Shown: piece after piece, positions 1 through 7,520 of the stretch
Numbering within the stretch: position 1 is the stretch's first letter
Layout: every line of letters starts with the position of its first letter
DNA from: Acidimicrobiia bacterium
Lineage (GTDB): Bacteria > Actinomycetota > Acidimicrobiia > Spongiisociales > ZC4RG35
DNA length: 64,000 nucleotides
Reading direction: 5' to 3'
Assembly: GCA_026002975.1 (NCBI GenBank)
Contig: BPGJ01000007.1
Coordinates: forward strand, 105,777 to 169,776
Notes under the pieces: model-generated
The model's input: the letters and a program-made list of their open reading frames with translations, nothing else
Databases searched by the model: none
Told to the model about the DNA's origin: nothing
Made by a program: the position numbers and the translations under genes

Positions 1-1191
1 CACCGGTGTGAGCAGTGCCACCACCTTGCCATGACGTTCCCGCTCCTCGGCGGTTTCGGCTCTCCGCTCGAAGTCGACGTGGCGGGCGACCACGTAGAGG
101 AGTCTGCGCATCGCCTCGTTGTAGGACCGCATGGTCAGGAGCATGCGGCGCACGTCGGGATGCTCGATGATCGGGCTCTGGACCGTAGGGTCGCCGCCCA
201 CCGGGCGGCCCTGGCGTCGCTCCCGCGCGTAGCCGAGAGCCAGCTGATAGGCGCGCTCTCCCATGGCGAGGCCCTCGATGCCCACCCCGATCCGGGCGGT
301 GTTCATCATGGTGAACATGTATCGCATGCCCCTCTGCTCCTCGCCGATGAGGTAGCCGACCGCCCCTTCGCCTGCGTCGCCGAAGCTGATCACACAGGTG
401 GGGGAGGCGTGGATCCCCAGTTTGTGTTCCAGCGACACCACCCTGAGGTCGTTGCGTCTGCCCAGCGACCCGTCCGCCTCGACCAGGACCTTGGGCACCA
501 GGAACATGGAGATCCCCTTGGTGCCCGGTGCCGAACCCGGCGTCCGGGCCAGCACCAGGTGGATGACGTTGTCGGTCAGGTCGTGGTCACCCCAGGTGAT
601 GAAGATCTTCTGTCCGAACAGCCGATAGGTGCCGTCGGGTTGCCGCTCGGCCCGGGTGCTCAGGGCGCCCACGTCGGAGCCCGCATGGGGTTCGGTGAGG
701 CACATGGTGCCCGTCCACTCGCCCGTCACCAGCTTCTCCAGGTACAGGCCCCGCTGGGTGTCGTCGCCGTGCCGGATCAGGGCCTCGATGGCGGCTTGGG
801 TCAACATCGGGCAGAGCGAGAAAGCCATGTTGGCGGTCTTGAACATTTCCTGGAGCACGATCCCGACCGTGTAGGGCAGCCCCCCTCCGCCGTACTCCTC
901 GGGTATGTGGGCCGCGCCCCATCCCGACTCGACGAACTTGTGGTAGGCGTCCTTGAACCCGTCGGGAGTCACCACCACGCCGTCTTCGGTGAGGCGTGAC
1001 CCCTGGCGGTCACCGACCCGGTTGAGGGGTGCGATCACCTCGGAGAAGAACCGCCCCGCCTCCGCCAGGATGTCCCTGACCGTGTCGGGGTCGGCGTGCT
1101 GGAAGCCTTCCAACTTGGCGACCGAGGCGAGGTCGGTCACCTGGTTCAGCGCGAAGTCGATGTCCTCTAGGGGAGGCTGGTATTCGGACAC
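1..1191 (-). CDS. Acyl-CoA dehydrogenase, C-terminal part beyond window edge
   Basis: FAD-dependent acyl-CoA dehydrogenase, reading right to left from a GTG at 1191 and still open at base 1, so 397 residues are visible. The N-terminus begins MSEYQPPLEDIDFALNQV, and the middle carries family signatures such as MCLTEPHAGSDVGALSTRA and FGQKIFITWGDHDL. The insert-rich middle and long N-terminal helix resemble the roughly 600-residue branch that includes 3-methylmercaptopropionyl-CoA dehydrogenase (DmdC) and related enzymes, so about a third of the protein should lie outside the window. Expected role: alpha,beta-oxidation of an acyl-CoA with electron transfer to ETF. The substrate cannot be read from sequence. 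An enoyl-CoA hydratase at 9957-10751 is a possible pathway partner but is not adjacent. Family sure, subfamily likely. Confidence 0.9.
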   Translation of the reverse strand, partial: MSEYQPPLEDIDFALNQVTDLASVAKLEGFQHADPDTVRDILAEAGRFFSEVIAPLNRVGDRQGSRLTEDGVVVTPDGFKDAYHKFVESGWGAAHIPEEYGGGGLPYTVGIVLQEMFKTANMAFSLCPMLTQAAIEALIRHGDDTQRGLYLEKLVTGEWTGTMCLTEPHAGSDVGALSTRAERQPDGTYRLFGQKIFITWGDHDLTDNVIHLVLARTPGSAPGTKGISMFLVPKVLVEADGSLGRRNDLRVVSLEHKLGIHASPTCVISFGDAGEGAVGYLIGEEQRGMRYMFTMMNTARIGVGIEGLAMGERAYQLALGYARERRQGRPVGGDPTVQSPIIEHPDVRRMLLTMRSYNEAMRRLLYVVARHVDFERRAETAEERERHGKVVALLTPV

Positions 1192-1216
1192 GCCACCCAG
1201 GTTACCCGCGGTGCGA

Positions 1217-1585
1217 TCACGGCGCGGGGGGCGGAGCGGCTTCCACCAGGCCGACCAGGTTGCCGGCCGGATCGCTGAACAGGGCGAAGGTCACCGCTCC
1301 GGGGACCTCGGTGCGGGGCACCACCGTGGTCGCACCCAGTTCTTCCGCCTTGGCCAGAGCCGTGTCGATGTGGTCCACCTCCACGTAGATCGTCTGGTAG
1401 GTGGGCGACTCGGACGGCCCCTTGCCCACCGCGCCGCCTATGCCGGCCTCCTCCGAGTCCACCAGGTAGTAGTCGTCGAGACCGGGGGCGGCCTGTGTCA
1501 CCCACCCGAACATGCGGCGATAGAAGTCGCGCATCGTCTGGGCGTCAGGCCCCATCAGCTCGAAGTGCACTATGCGGTTGGCCAT
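1217..1585 (-). CDS. VOC (glyoxalase/bleomycin-resistance fold) family protein
   Basis: Small metal-site VOC protein of 122 residues. The start at 1585 (MANRIVHFELMGPD) is chosen because GAGGAGG sits 5 nt upstream; the reading frame is open further upstream, but that part looks non-coding. It has the typical single beta-alpha-beta-beta-beta module pair: FELMGPDAQTMRDFYRRMFGW at the start and a late FALFSDPAGNLVGLVE motif. The opening His and the closing Glu are plausible metal ligands. The substrate is unknown, and members of this branch are usually annotated only as VOC family. The acyl-CoA dehydrogenase follows on the same strand after 25 nt, so the two may be cotranscribed. Confidence 0.85.
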   Translation of the reverse strand: MANRIVHFELMGPDAQTMRDFYRRMFGWVTQAAPGLDDYYLVDSEEAGIGGAVGKGPSESPTYQTIYVEVDHIDTALAKAEELGATTVVPRTEVPGAVTFALFSDPAGNLVGLVEAAPPPAP

Positions 1586-1683
1586 GGGGCCTCCTCGATA
1601 GGGGTTGGTAGTCGCCCACCCTAGGACGCTCGGGAACCCAACGCCACATCCGCTGCGTACAGGACGGTCGAGGAGGAGGATCG

Positions 1684-2160
1684 ATGAAGCGGACATTCGT
1701 CGTGTTGTTGGCGGCAACGACCGTCTGGTTGGGTGCTTGCGGAGGTGGCGGAACGGCCACCACCACCGCCCCGCCTGCCGAGGGTTCGGCCGGTGGGCCG
1801 ATCATCCAAGTGGGACCCGGGGGGTTCCTGGTAGATGGACAGGGCCGAACGCTCTACCTGTTCACCAACGACGAAGGCGGGACACCCTCCTGCTACGACA
1901 CCTGCGCCGACGACTGGCCGCCGGTGCCGGCGCCGGCGACTGCAGGGGACGGCGTCGACCCTTCCCGGGTCGGGTCGGTGGAACGCCGCGACGGCACCTC
2001 CCAGGCCACCTACGGCGGGTGGCCTCTCTACTACTACGCGGCGGACTTCGTGCCCGGCGACGTCAACGGTCAGGGTGTCAACGGCGTGTGGTGGGTGGTC
2101 ACGCCCGATGGGGAGGCGCTGACCGATGACCTGCCCTCCTCGGCCGACTACGGCTACTGA
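1684..2160 (+). CDS. Secreted repeat lipoprotein (COG4315 / Lipoprotein_15 type)
   Basis: A 158-residue exported lipoprotein. The start ATG follows GAGGAGGAGG. The signal peptide (MKRTFVVLLAATTVWLGAC) ends in a lipobox LGAC with Cys19, followed by a Gly/Thr/Pro linker. The mature part carries the paired motif of this family: GGFLVDGQGRTLYLFTNDE with a following CYDTCADDWPPV, and later TYGGWPLYYYAADFVPGDV. Family members are cell-surface proteins of unsettled function. It diverges from the VOC gene and converges on the sirtuin gene, with a 7-bp overlap of the two 3' ends. Confidence 0.88.
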   Translation: MKRTFVVLLAATTVWLGACGGGGTATTTAPPAEGSAGGPIIQVGPGGFLVDGQGRTLYLFTNDEGGTPSCYDTCADDWPPVPAPATAGDGVDPSRVGSVERRDGTSQATYGGWPLYYYAADFVPGDVNGQGVNGVWWVVTPDGEALTDDLPSSADYGY

Positions 2161-2918
2161 TCCCGCAGGAGAGCCACCAGCCGCTTCAGGGTCTCACCGG
2201 CGGGCGCCTCCACCTTCAGGTCGGCCACGTGATCGGCCTCGGTGGGCCCCAGGTTGACTATCACCAGGGGAGCCCCCCGCCGCTTCGCCCTGAGGGGTAT
2301 GTCGGCTGCAGGCCACACCGACAGGGTGGTTCCAACCGCCAGCACGGCGTCGGCCCGGTCGGCGAAGCTCTCTGCCTTGGCCACTTCCCCCTCGGGTAGA
2401 TACTCGCCGAACATCACCGTGGCGGGCTTGACCAGTCCCAGACAGTCCGGACAGTGGGGGTCTTCCTCTCCGGCATCGACCCACGAGAGCACCTCGTCGA
2501 TCGGCCAGACCTGTCGGCAGGTGACGCAATGGGCCCGACGAACGTTCCCGTGCAGCTCGGCCACCATGCTCTCGTCCAGTCCGGCGGCCAGGTGCAGCCC
2601 GTCGATGTTCTGGGTCACCACCCCCGCCAGCCTGCCCATCCGGTGGAGCTCGACCACCGCATCGTGGGCCCGGTTGGGTCGCACCGAGGAGCGGGCTCCC
2701 CACAGTTCCCCCTGCTGATGGAGCCGCCAGCTCCGAACCCGGATCTCCCTGTCGGTCAGGTACCGCTGAATGGTGAAGTCGTCGGGATCCAGTCTGGTCC
2801 ACAGACCGTCGGGGCCCCGGAAATCGGGTATCCCCGACTCGGTGGAGACTCCGGCTCCGGTGAAGACCAGGATGGCTCGGGCAGGACCGAGGAGGGCCGC
2901 GGCTTCCTCTACCGTCAA
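2154..2918 (-). CDS. cobB: Sir2-family NAD-dependent protein deacylase (sirtuin)
   Basis: Removes acyl groups from lysine using NAD, giving nicotinamide and O-acyl-ADP-ribose. The 254 residues show every sirtuin motif in order: GAGVSTESGIPDFRG (NAD site, from about residue 20), TQNIDGLH, LHGN with the catalytic His, two Cys-x2-Cys zinc pairs (HCVTC and HCPDC), and GTTLSVWPAA. The start is a TTG at 2918 whose last two bases lie in the TGA stop of the preceding small gene (TTGA overlap), which suggests translational coupling. The 3' end overlaps the convergent lipoprotein gene by 7 bp. The deacylation specificity (acetyl versus succinyl) is not resolved. Confidence 0.92.
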   Translation of the reverse strand: MTVEEAAALLGPARAILVFTGAGVSTESGIPDFRGPDGLWTRLDPDDFTIQRYLTDREIRVRSWRLHQQGELWGARSSVRPNRAHDAVVELHRMGRLAGVVTQNIDGLHLAAGLDESMVAELHGNVRRAHCVTCRQVWPIDEVLSWVDAGEEDPHCPDCLGLVKPATVMFGEYLPEGEVAKAESFADRADAVLAVGTTLSVWPAADIPLRAKRRGAPLVIVNLGPTEADHVADLKVEAPAGETLKRLVALLRDQ

Positions 2919-3082
2919 CCGACCGGCTCTGGTTCCTTCAATCTCGCCAGCTCCTCTTCGAGCTCGGCGATGATCGTGCGAACGTCGAGGGCGAAGTCGA
3001 CCACGTGCCCGGGGAGGCCGGCACCGTGTCGAGCCAGGAATTCGTCCACCACCCTCGTCTTGGATTCCTTCATCGTCTCCAT
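2915..3082 (-). CDS. Small acidic hypothetical protein coupled to the sirtuin
   Basis: A 55-residue gene, METMKESKTRVVDEFLARHG... ending ...LARLKEPEPVG. It looks coding because of strong GC at third codon positions, a TGA that overlaps the sirtuin TTG start by three bases, and a composition unlike a chance frame. An alternative start is the second Met at 3073. The C-terminal half (residues about 31-50) is a predicted acidic helix with heptad-like spacing. I do not recognise the family. Context suggests cotranslation with the sirtuin and possibly an adaptor or regulator role, which is inference only. Confidence 0.6.
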   Translation of the reverse strand: METMKESKTRVVDEFLARHGAGLPGHVVDFALDVRTIIAELEEELARLKEPEPVG

Positions 3083-3152
3083 TTCAACCGTTCACTCTGC
3101 TTCGCGCCAACTGATCAACGTCGGGCCGCACGTCGTGCTTCCGAGAGTCACG

Positions 3153-4649
3153 TTAGCGGCCCAGGTGAGGATCCTCCTGAACAGCCCGGGTACGCACCGT
3201 GTAGACCCCGTCTCCGGTGAGGATGCCTCCCCTTCCGAACAGCCGGCCGAACTGCCAGTTGGAGAGTCCCAACTCGGGCCGCCGCAACGCGAACTGGCCG
3301 TCCACCCATCTCGTGAAGCCGTTCCCCACGAACGGCGAGTCGATCGTCCGGTAGAAGGCTTCGTGTTCGGTCGGGTCGTCGGAGATCAGGCTGGCCACGA
3401 ACCGGGGCGAATACCGGTTGAACAGGTCCACCGCCTCGTCGACCGACTCGACGACGACCAGGGTCACTTCCGGGCTCTCCTCCCACTCCCATTCGACACC
3501 GAGGTCGTGCCACTCCAGCGGTTCGGTCTGGGGTTCCAGCCTCTCGCCGTCGGCTCGGCGGATCGGTACCGGTCGACGCCAGCTGTCGGGCACCAGAGGC
3601 TCTTGGCCCGCGACCACGTGGAGTTTCGGATGAGCTCCCCGCCTCTCGCCGGCCCGTCCGAGGGCGTCGAGGAAGAGCGGCAGCAGGTCGTCGACCCGGG
3701 AGGAGACGATGCAGCAGGTGTTGAGGGTGTTGCAGACCTTCCGGTCGAGGGAGTGGTAGACGGCCGAAGAGAAGGCCCGCGGATCGGCGTGATCGGAGGC
3801 GACCAGCCAGGCACCCCCCGTCCCGTGGAGGCTCACCGGTATGCCCGCCTGTCGGGCGACGGCTCCGAGCTGGGCGACCGCGGCACCCGAGCCGCGGGCG
3901 ACAGCCAGGGCGAGTCGAGGATTCGAGAACATCGCCCATCCGGAGGCCCGGGAGGGCGAGTCGACCAGGGAGACCGCCCCGGGGGGCAACCCGGACTCCC
4001 GGAGGGCCGGCTCGAGGGCGTGCTCCATGATCGCCCGGGCGGTCCCCAGGGCGTCCGAGCCGATGCGGAACACGACCGTGTTGCCGGAGCGGAGCAGCCC
4101 GGTGGCATCGGCGAACACGTTGGGCCGCCCCTCGAACACGAACCCCACCGTCCCCAGCGGCTCCTGGCGAAGCTCCACCTTCCACCCGGGGTGATCCACC
4201 TCTTCGACCAGCCGGCCTCTCACCCCGGAGAGCCCCGCCCACAGCCTGAGACCCTCCACCATGTCGGTGCGCATCTTGTCGGAGAGGACCAGCCGGGTGA
4301 TGGACCGGCCCCGCTCCCTAGCCCGATGCACGTCGGCCTGGTTGGCCTCGGCGATGGGTTCGAAGACGTCCTGGTCGGCCAGCCGGTCGGCGAACGCCTC
4401 GAAGAAGCGGGTTATCCGTTCGTCCTCGGCCGCCGACATCTCCGGGAAGGCGCCTACCGCGGCGTCGACGGCCCGGTTGGCCGCCTCCCAGTCGGCTTCG
4501 GGTATGTGGAGCAGATCGCCGGTGTCCTGCAACACCAACAGACGATCCCCGGACCGGAAGGCCGCGGCCAGCTCGAGGGACACCCGGGTGACCCGGTTGC
4601 CGCCGTAGATGACCGGCATGCCCGGCTCGAGACGTTCCAGGGGCTCCAC
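3153..4649 (-). CDS. ProA-like aldehyde dehydrogenase superfamily protein with N-terminal extension
   Basis: A 498-residue NAD(P)-dependent dehydrogenase resembling glutamate-5-semialdehyde (gamma-glutamyl phosphate) reductase. Seen: PLGTVGFVFEGRPNVFADA and LLRSGNTVVFRIGSDA align with the ProA cofactor region. SLHGTGGAWLVASDHAD matches the ProA glycine segment. RKVCNTLNTCCIVSS holds the likely catalytic Cys. ProA proteins are usually about 420 residues; here some 60 extra residues (MEPLERLEPGMPVIYGG...) precede the catalytic core. No proB lies nearby, so a proline role is not supported by context and a different acyl-phosphate or aldehyde substrate is possible. The GTG start is preceded 7 nt upstream by TATCCT, fitting a leaderless transcript. 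Confidence 0.75.
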   Translation of the reverse strand: MEPLERLEPGMPVIYGGNRVTRVSLELAAAFRSGDRLLVLQDTGDLLHIPEADWEAANRAVDAAVGAFPEMSAAEDERITRFFEAFADRLADQDVFEPIAEANQADVHRARERGRSITRLVLSDKMRTDMVEGLRLWAGLSGVRGRLVEEVDHPGWKVELRQEPLGTVGFVFEGRPNVFADATGLLRSGNTVVFRIGSDALGTARAIMEHALEPALRESGLPPGAVSLVDSPSRASGWAMFSNPRLALAVARGSGAAVAQLGAVARQAGIPVSLHGTGGAWLVASDHADPRAFSSAVYHSLDRKVCNTLNTCCIVSSRVDDLLPLFLDALGRAGERRGAHPKLHVVAGQEPLVPDSWRRPVPIRRADGERLEPQTEPLEWHDLGVEWEWEESPEVTLVVVESVDEAVDLFNRYSPRFVASLISDDPTEHEAFYRTIDSPFVGNGFTRWVDGQFALRRPELGLSNWQFGRLFGRGGILTGDGVYTVRTRAVQEDPHLGR

Positions 4650-4656
4650 CCGGAGG

Positions 4657-4662
4657 AGGATA
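4657..4662 (-). promoter_or_regulatory. -10 box TATCCT for the ProA-like gene
   Basis: On the minus strand TATCCT lies 7 nt before the GTG start at 4649, with no Shine-Dalgarno between them. This is the spacing expected if transcription begins at the start codon. Confidence 0.55.
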
Positions 4663-4708
4663 GGCTCGCCTGAGGCACACGCCGGCCCGGGTCTGGCAGA
4701 CTCGGTCT

Positions 4709-5461
4709 GTGCCTGAAACGACCAAATGTTTCTGTGGGGCGGAGCTGGTCGCCCTGGACCTGGACCGTCTGGCCGAATCGGTGGTCGACCACTTCGGGGA
4801 GTTCCACCCCGAGATCCGACTCAACCCGATCGCCGCCCGCAACTACCTGGACGCCGAACGGCGCCTCACCGGTCCTACCCAACGCCTCCCCGAGCTGGGA
4901 GAGGTGGAGACCCGGCCGATCTCGCCCGACCTGGTCGACGACGTACTCGAGTTCTTCGACCGCCGGGTGTTCGCCGACAACCCGGCGTGGGCGATGTGTT
5001 ACTGCATGTTCCACCATCTGGGAGGGCGGGACTTCCCCGGCTGGCTGGAGCGGAGCTGGCAGGAGAACCGGGCCGACCTGGAGGAACGGATCCGGACCGG
5101 CCGGACCACCGGCGTGGTGGCCTACGTGGACGGTGTGCTGGCCGGGTGGTGCAACTGCGGACCCCGAGCCGTGTTTCCCGACCGGGCAAGGGGTGTGGAC
5201 GACGACCGGGTCGGAGCGGTGGTGTGCTTCGCGGTGGCTCCCCCCTACCGGCGTCACGGACTGGCTCGGCTGTTGCTGCGGGAGGCGGTCCGGCTCCTGG
5301 CGGGCATGGGCATGACCCGGGTCGAGGGCTACCCCGTAGAGCAGCCCCGTGATCAGGCCGCCGCCTACGTCGGCACGCCTGAACTGTTCGCCTCCCAGGG
5401 ATTCGTTCCCGACCCCGACACGCCCGGTGTGATGACGCTCGGCCTAGGCTCCCCGACATGA
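4709..5461 (+). CDS. GNAT-family N-acetyltransferase
   Basis: A 250-residue acetyl-CoA-dependent acyltransferase. The C-terminal half has the GNAT core: GVVAYVDGVLAGWCNCGPR as beta4, then AVVCFAVAPPYRRHGLARLLLREAV with the acetyl-CoA loop (Rxx-G/A-like PPYRRHGLA), then a final FASQGFVPDPD strand. The first 90 residues (MPETTKCFCGAELVALD...) form an extra domain starting with a Cys-x-Cys pair, perhaps structural. The GTG start is assigned from frame and neighbour. Its TGA overlaps the ATG of the O-methyltransferase (ATGA), so the two are probably translationally coupled. The substrate is unknown. Confidence 0.82.
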   Translation: MPETTKCFCGAELVALDLDRLAESVVDHFGEFHPEIRLNPIAARNYLDAERRLTGPTQRLPELGEVETRPISPDLVDDVLEFFDRRVFADNPAWAMCYCMFHHLGGRDFPGWLERSWQENRADLEERIRTGRTTGVVAYVDGVLAGWCNCGPRAVFPDRARGVDDDRVGAVVCFAVAPPYRRHGLARLLLREAVRLLAGMGMTRVEGYPVEQPRDQAAAYVGTPELFASQGFVPDPDTPGVMTLGLGSPT

Positions 5462-6124
5462 CCTGGGGACGTCCTCCCACCCCCGTCAACCGGGCCCTGT
5501 ACCGTTACCTGGCGGAGCTGGCGGTACCCGACGATCCGATCACCGCGCGGCTCGCCGAGGAGACCCGCCGGGTCCTACCCGACCAGTCCTCGATGCAGGT
5601 CGGCATCGATCAGGCCAAGTTGCTCTACCTCCTGGTCCGGCTGGTGAGAGCCCGGACGGTGGTCGAGGTGGGCACCTTCACCGGTATGTCGTCCCTGTGG
5701 ATGGCCAGAGCCCTGGAACCGGGGGGCCGAGTCATCTGTTTCGACCGGAGCGACGAATGGACGTCCATCGCCCGCCGGTACTGGGAGGAGGCCGGGGTGG
5801 CCGACCGCATCGAGCTGCGGATCGGGCAGGCGGCCGAACAGCTCGGGATCCTCCCCGCCGAACCCCACGTGGATCTGGCCTTCATCGACGCCGACAAGTA
5901 CAACTACCCGACCTACCTGGAGCTGTTGGCGCCTCGGCTTCGCTCCGGCGGGCTGCTCCTGGCCGACAACGTGTTGTGGGCGGGCCGGATCATCGACCGG
6001 TTCGACGAAGGACGACGACGCCCTCGGCTTGAGGGAGTTCAACCGCAGGGTCGCCGACCACCCCGACCTCGAGTCGGTGATCCTCACCGTCGGCGACGGG
6101 CTGACCCTCGCGGTCAAACGGTGA
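5458..6124 (+). CDS. Class I SAM-dependent O-methyltransferase (caffeoyl-CoA type), frameshifted near the C-terminus
   Basis: A methyltransferase of the catechol/caffeoyl-CoA O-methyltransferase family. Motifs: ARTVVEVGTFTGMSSLWMA (SAM motif I), VICFDRSDEW, VDLAFIDADKYNYPTYLEL (metal and catalytic region) and GGLLLADNVLWAGRI. After residue about 183 the frame as given turns into Arg/Pro-rich nonsense and runs to 6213. Removing one G near 6008 (GACGAAGGAC to GACGAAGAC) restores the family ending, LREFNRRVADHPDL ... LTVGDGLTLAVKR, with a stop at 6122-6124 and a normal length of 221 residues. It overlaps the GNAT gene by 4 bases. The repaired gene ends 3 bp before the convergent aminotransferase end. 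Confidence 0.85.
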
Positions 6125-6127
6125 GGC

Positions 6128-7402
6128 TCACGATTCGTACGCGGTCAAGGCCTCGTCGATCAGCCCTATGGCCCATTCGAGCTCCTCTGAGGTGGTCACC
6201 AGCGGCGGGATGAAGCGGATCACGTTGCCGTCGGGCCCGCAGTCGATCACGATCATCTCCCGCTCCAGGCACCAGCGGTGCACGAACCGGAACGCCTCCG
6301 GATCGGGTGTGCGGGCCTCGGGGTCCGAAACCAGTTCGACGCCGATCATCAGGCCCAGCCCTCGGACGTCTCCGATGGTGGGATGGGAGGCCGCCAGGTC
6401 GGCGAACCGGTGGAAGGCCAGCTTCGACAGGTCCCGGGCGTGAGGCAGCAGCGGCTCCATGGCTTCGATCACCGCCACCGCCGCCGCGCACGACACCGGG
6501 TTCCCCCCGAAGGTCGTCCCATGGGAACCCTTCGGCCAGGCGTCGATCAGCTCCGCCGAAGCTCCGTACGCCGAGAGAGGCAGCCCGTTGGCTATCCCCT
6601 TGCCCATGGCGACGACGTCGGGGTCGACCGGATAGTGGTCGGCGGCGAACCATTCGGCGGTGCGGCCGAAACCGGTCTGGACCTCGTCGAAGACCAGGAG
6701 GATGCCGTGACGGTCGCACAGCTCGCGGAGGGCAGCGAGGAACGACTGGGGAGCCGGGTAGTACCCGCCTTCACCCTGAACCGGTTCGACCAGCACGGCC
6801 GCCAGGTTGGAAGGGGTCACCTCGTGGCGCAGGATCCGGTCGAGCTCGTCCAGGCAGAACGACACCGCCTCCTCCTCCGACATGCCCCACCGGTAAGGAT
6901 GGGGGAAGGGAGCGACGAAAACCGAGGGAAGCAGGGGGTGGTAGCCGTCCCGGTAGAGGGCGTTGGACGTGGTGTAGGCCACCGAGCCCATGGTCCTTCC
7001 GTGGAACCCGCCCCGGAACACCAGCACACCCTGGCGGCCGGTGACCTTCTTGGCGAGTTTCACCGCTGCTTCCACCGCCTCGGCCCCCGAGTTGGCGAAC
7101 CCGAACTTCTCGATGGTCGGGGGTGTGATGTCCCTCAGGCGTTCGGCCGCCTCGACGAGGGTGTCGTATCGGAATATGCAACCCGAATGGACCACACGGT
7201 CGAGCTGACGTCGGGCGGCCTCCACCACCGCGGGATGGTTGTGACCCAGGTTGGTCACCGCGGTGCCGCAGGCGAAGTCGGCCCAGCGGTTGCCTTGCCG
7301 GTCGTACACCCAGAGGCCTCGGGCTTCGATCACCTCGATCGCGGTGTCGAAGGCGATGACCGGAGCGACTACCTGACTGTGACGTTCGACGAGATCGGAC
7401 AT
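6128..7402 (-). CDS. Class III pyridoxal-phosphate aminotransferase (4-aminobutyrate-transaminase-like)
   Basis: A 424-residue PLP-dependent omega-aminotransferase. The start at 7402 (MSDLVERHSQVVAPVIAF) is preceded by GAGGAGG; the longer open frame upstream is non-coding leader. Motifs: FACGTAVTNLGHNHP, FANSGAEAVEAAVKLAK, FRGGFHGRTMGS, LVEPVQGEGGY, LLVFDEVQTGFGRT (PLP Asp) and AMGKGIANGLPLSA with the Schiff-base Lys, then GTTFGGNPVSCAAA. Likely substrates are GABA or a related omega-amino acid, but acetylornithine-like enzymes share these motifs. A 115-nt leader with a -10 box, a 17-codon ORF and a hairpin precedes it. Confidence 0.88.
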   Translation of the reverse strand: MSDLVERHSQVVAPVIAFDTAIEVIEARGLWVYDRQGNRWADFACGTAVTNLGHNHPAVVEAARRQLDRVVHSGCIFRYDTLVEAAERLRDITPPTIEKFGFANSGAEAVEAAVKLAKKVTGRQGVLVFRGGFHGRTMGSVAYTTSNALYRDGYHPLLPSVFVAPFPHPYRWGMSEEEAVSFCLDELDRILRHEVTPSNLAAVLVEPVQGEGGYYPAPQSFLAALRELCDRHGILLVFDEVQTGFGRTAEWFAADHYPVDPDVVAMGKGIANGLPLSAYGASAELIDAWPKGSHGTTFGGNPVSCAAAVAVIEAMEPLLPHARDLSKLAFHRFADLAASHPTIGDVRGLGLMIGVELVSDPEARTPDPEAFRFVHRWCLEREMIVIDCGPDGNVIRFIPPLVTTSEELEWAIGLIDEALTAYES

Positions 7403-7422
7403 TGGCTCCTCCTCGAGTGGGG

Positions 7423-7448
7423 GGTCGGTGCGTGCGCGGGGACCGACC
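7423..7448 (-). promoter_or_regulatory. Leader hairpin before the aminotransferase
   Basis: GGTCGGT (7423-7429) and ACCGACC (7442-7448) form a perfect 7-bp stem with a 12-nt loop, ending about 20 nt before the start codon. It lies between the stop of a 17-codon ORF and the Shine-Dalgarno. A regulatory role is inference. Confidence 0.35.
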
Positions 7449-7452
7449 TCGA

Positions 7453-7506
7453 CTAGGGAGCCGCGAACAGGTTCCTCCTCGCCTCCAGGGGCCGGTTCAT
7501 GGCCAT
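7453..7506 (-). CDS. Possible 17-residue leader peptide
   Basis: The mini-ORF MAMNRPLEARRNLFAAP runs from ATG 7506 to TAG 7453 on the minus strand. A TAGCAT box lies 8 nt upstream of the ATG, the same arrangement as the leaderless genes here. It sits wholly in the 5' leader of the aminotransferase. It is too short to judge by composition and may be accidental. An alternative view is that the TAGCAT box simply starts the aminotransferase transcript. Confidence 0.3.
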   Translation of the reverse strand: MAMNRPLEARRNLFAAP

Positions 7507-7514
7507 GGACCCCG

Positions 7515-7520
7515 ATGCTA
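7515..7520 (-). promoter_or_regulatory. -10 box TAGCAT upstream of the aminotransferase
   Basis: TAGCAT on the minus strand overlaps the purM stop codon and lies about 115 nt before the aminotransferase start. It would give a leader of roughly 100 nt, the longest in the window. Confidence 0.4.

Noticed and set aside
2454..4673. A 739-codon plus-strand frame
   Set aside because: It is the antisense of the sirtuin and ProA-like genes; high GC keeps such frames open. No family motifs.
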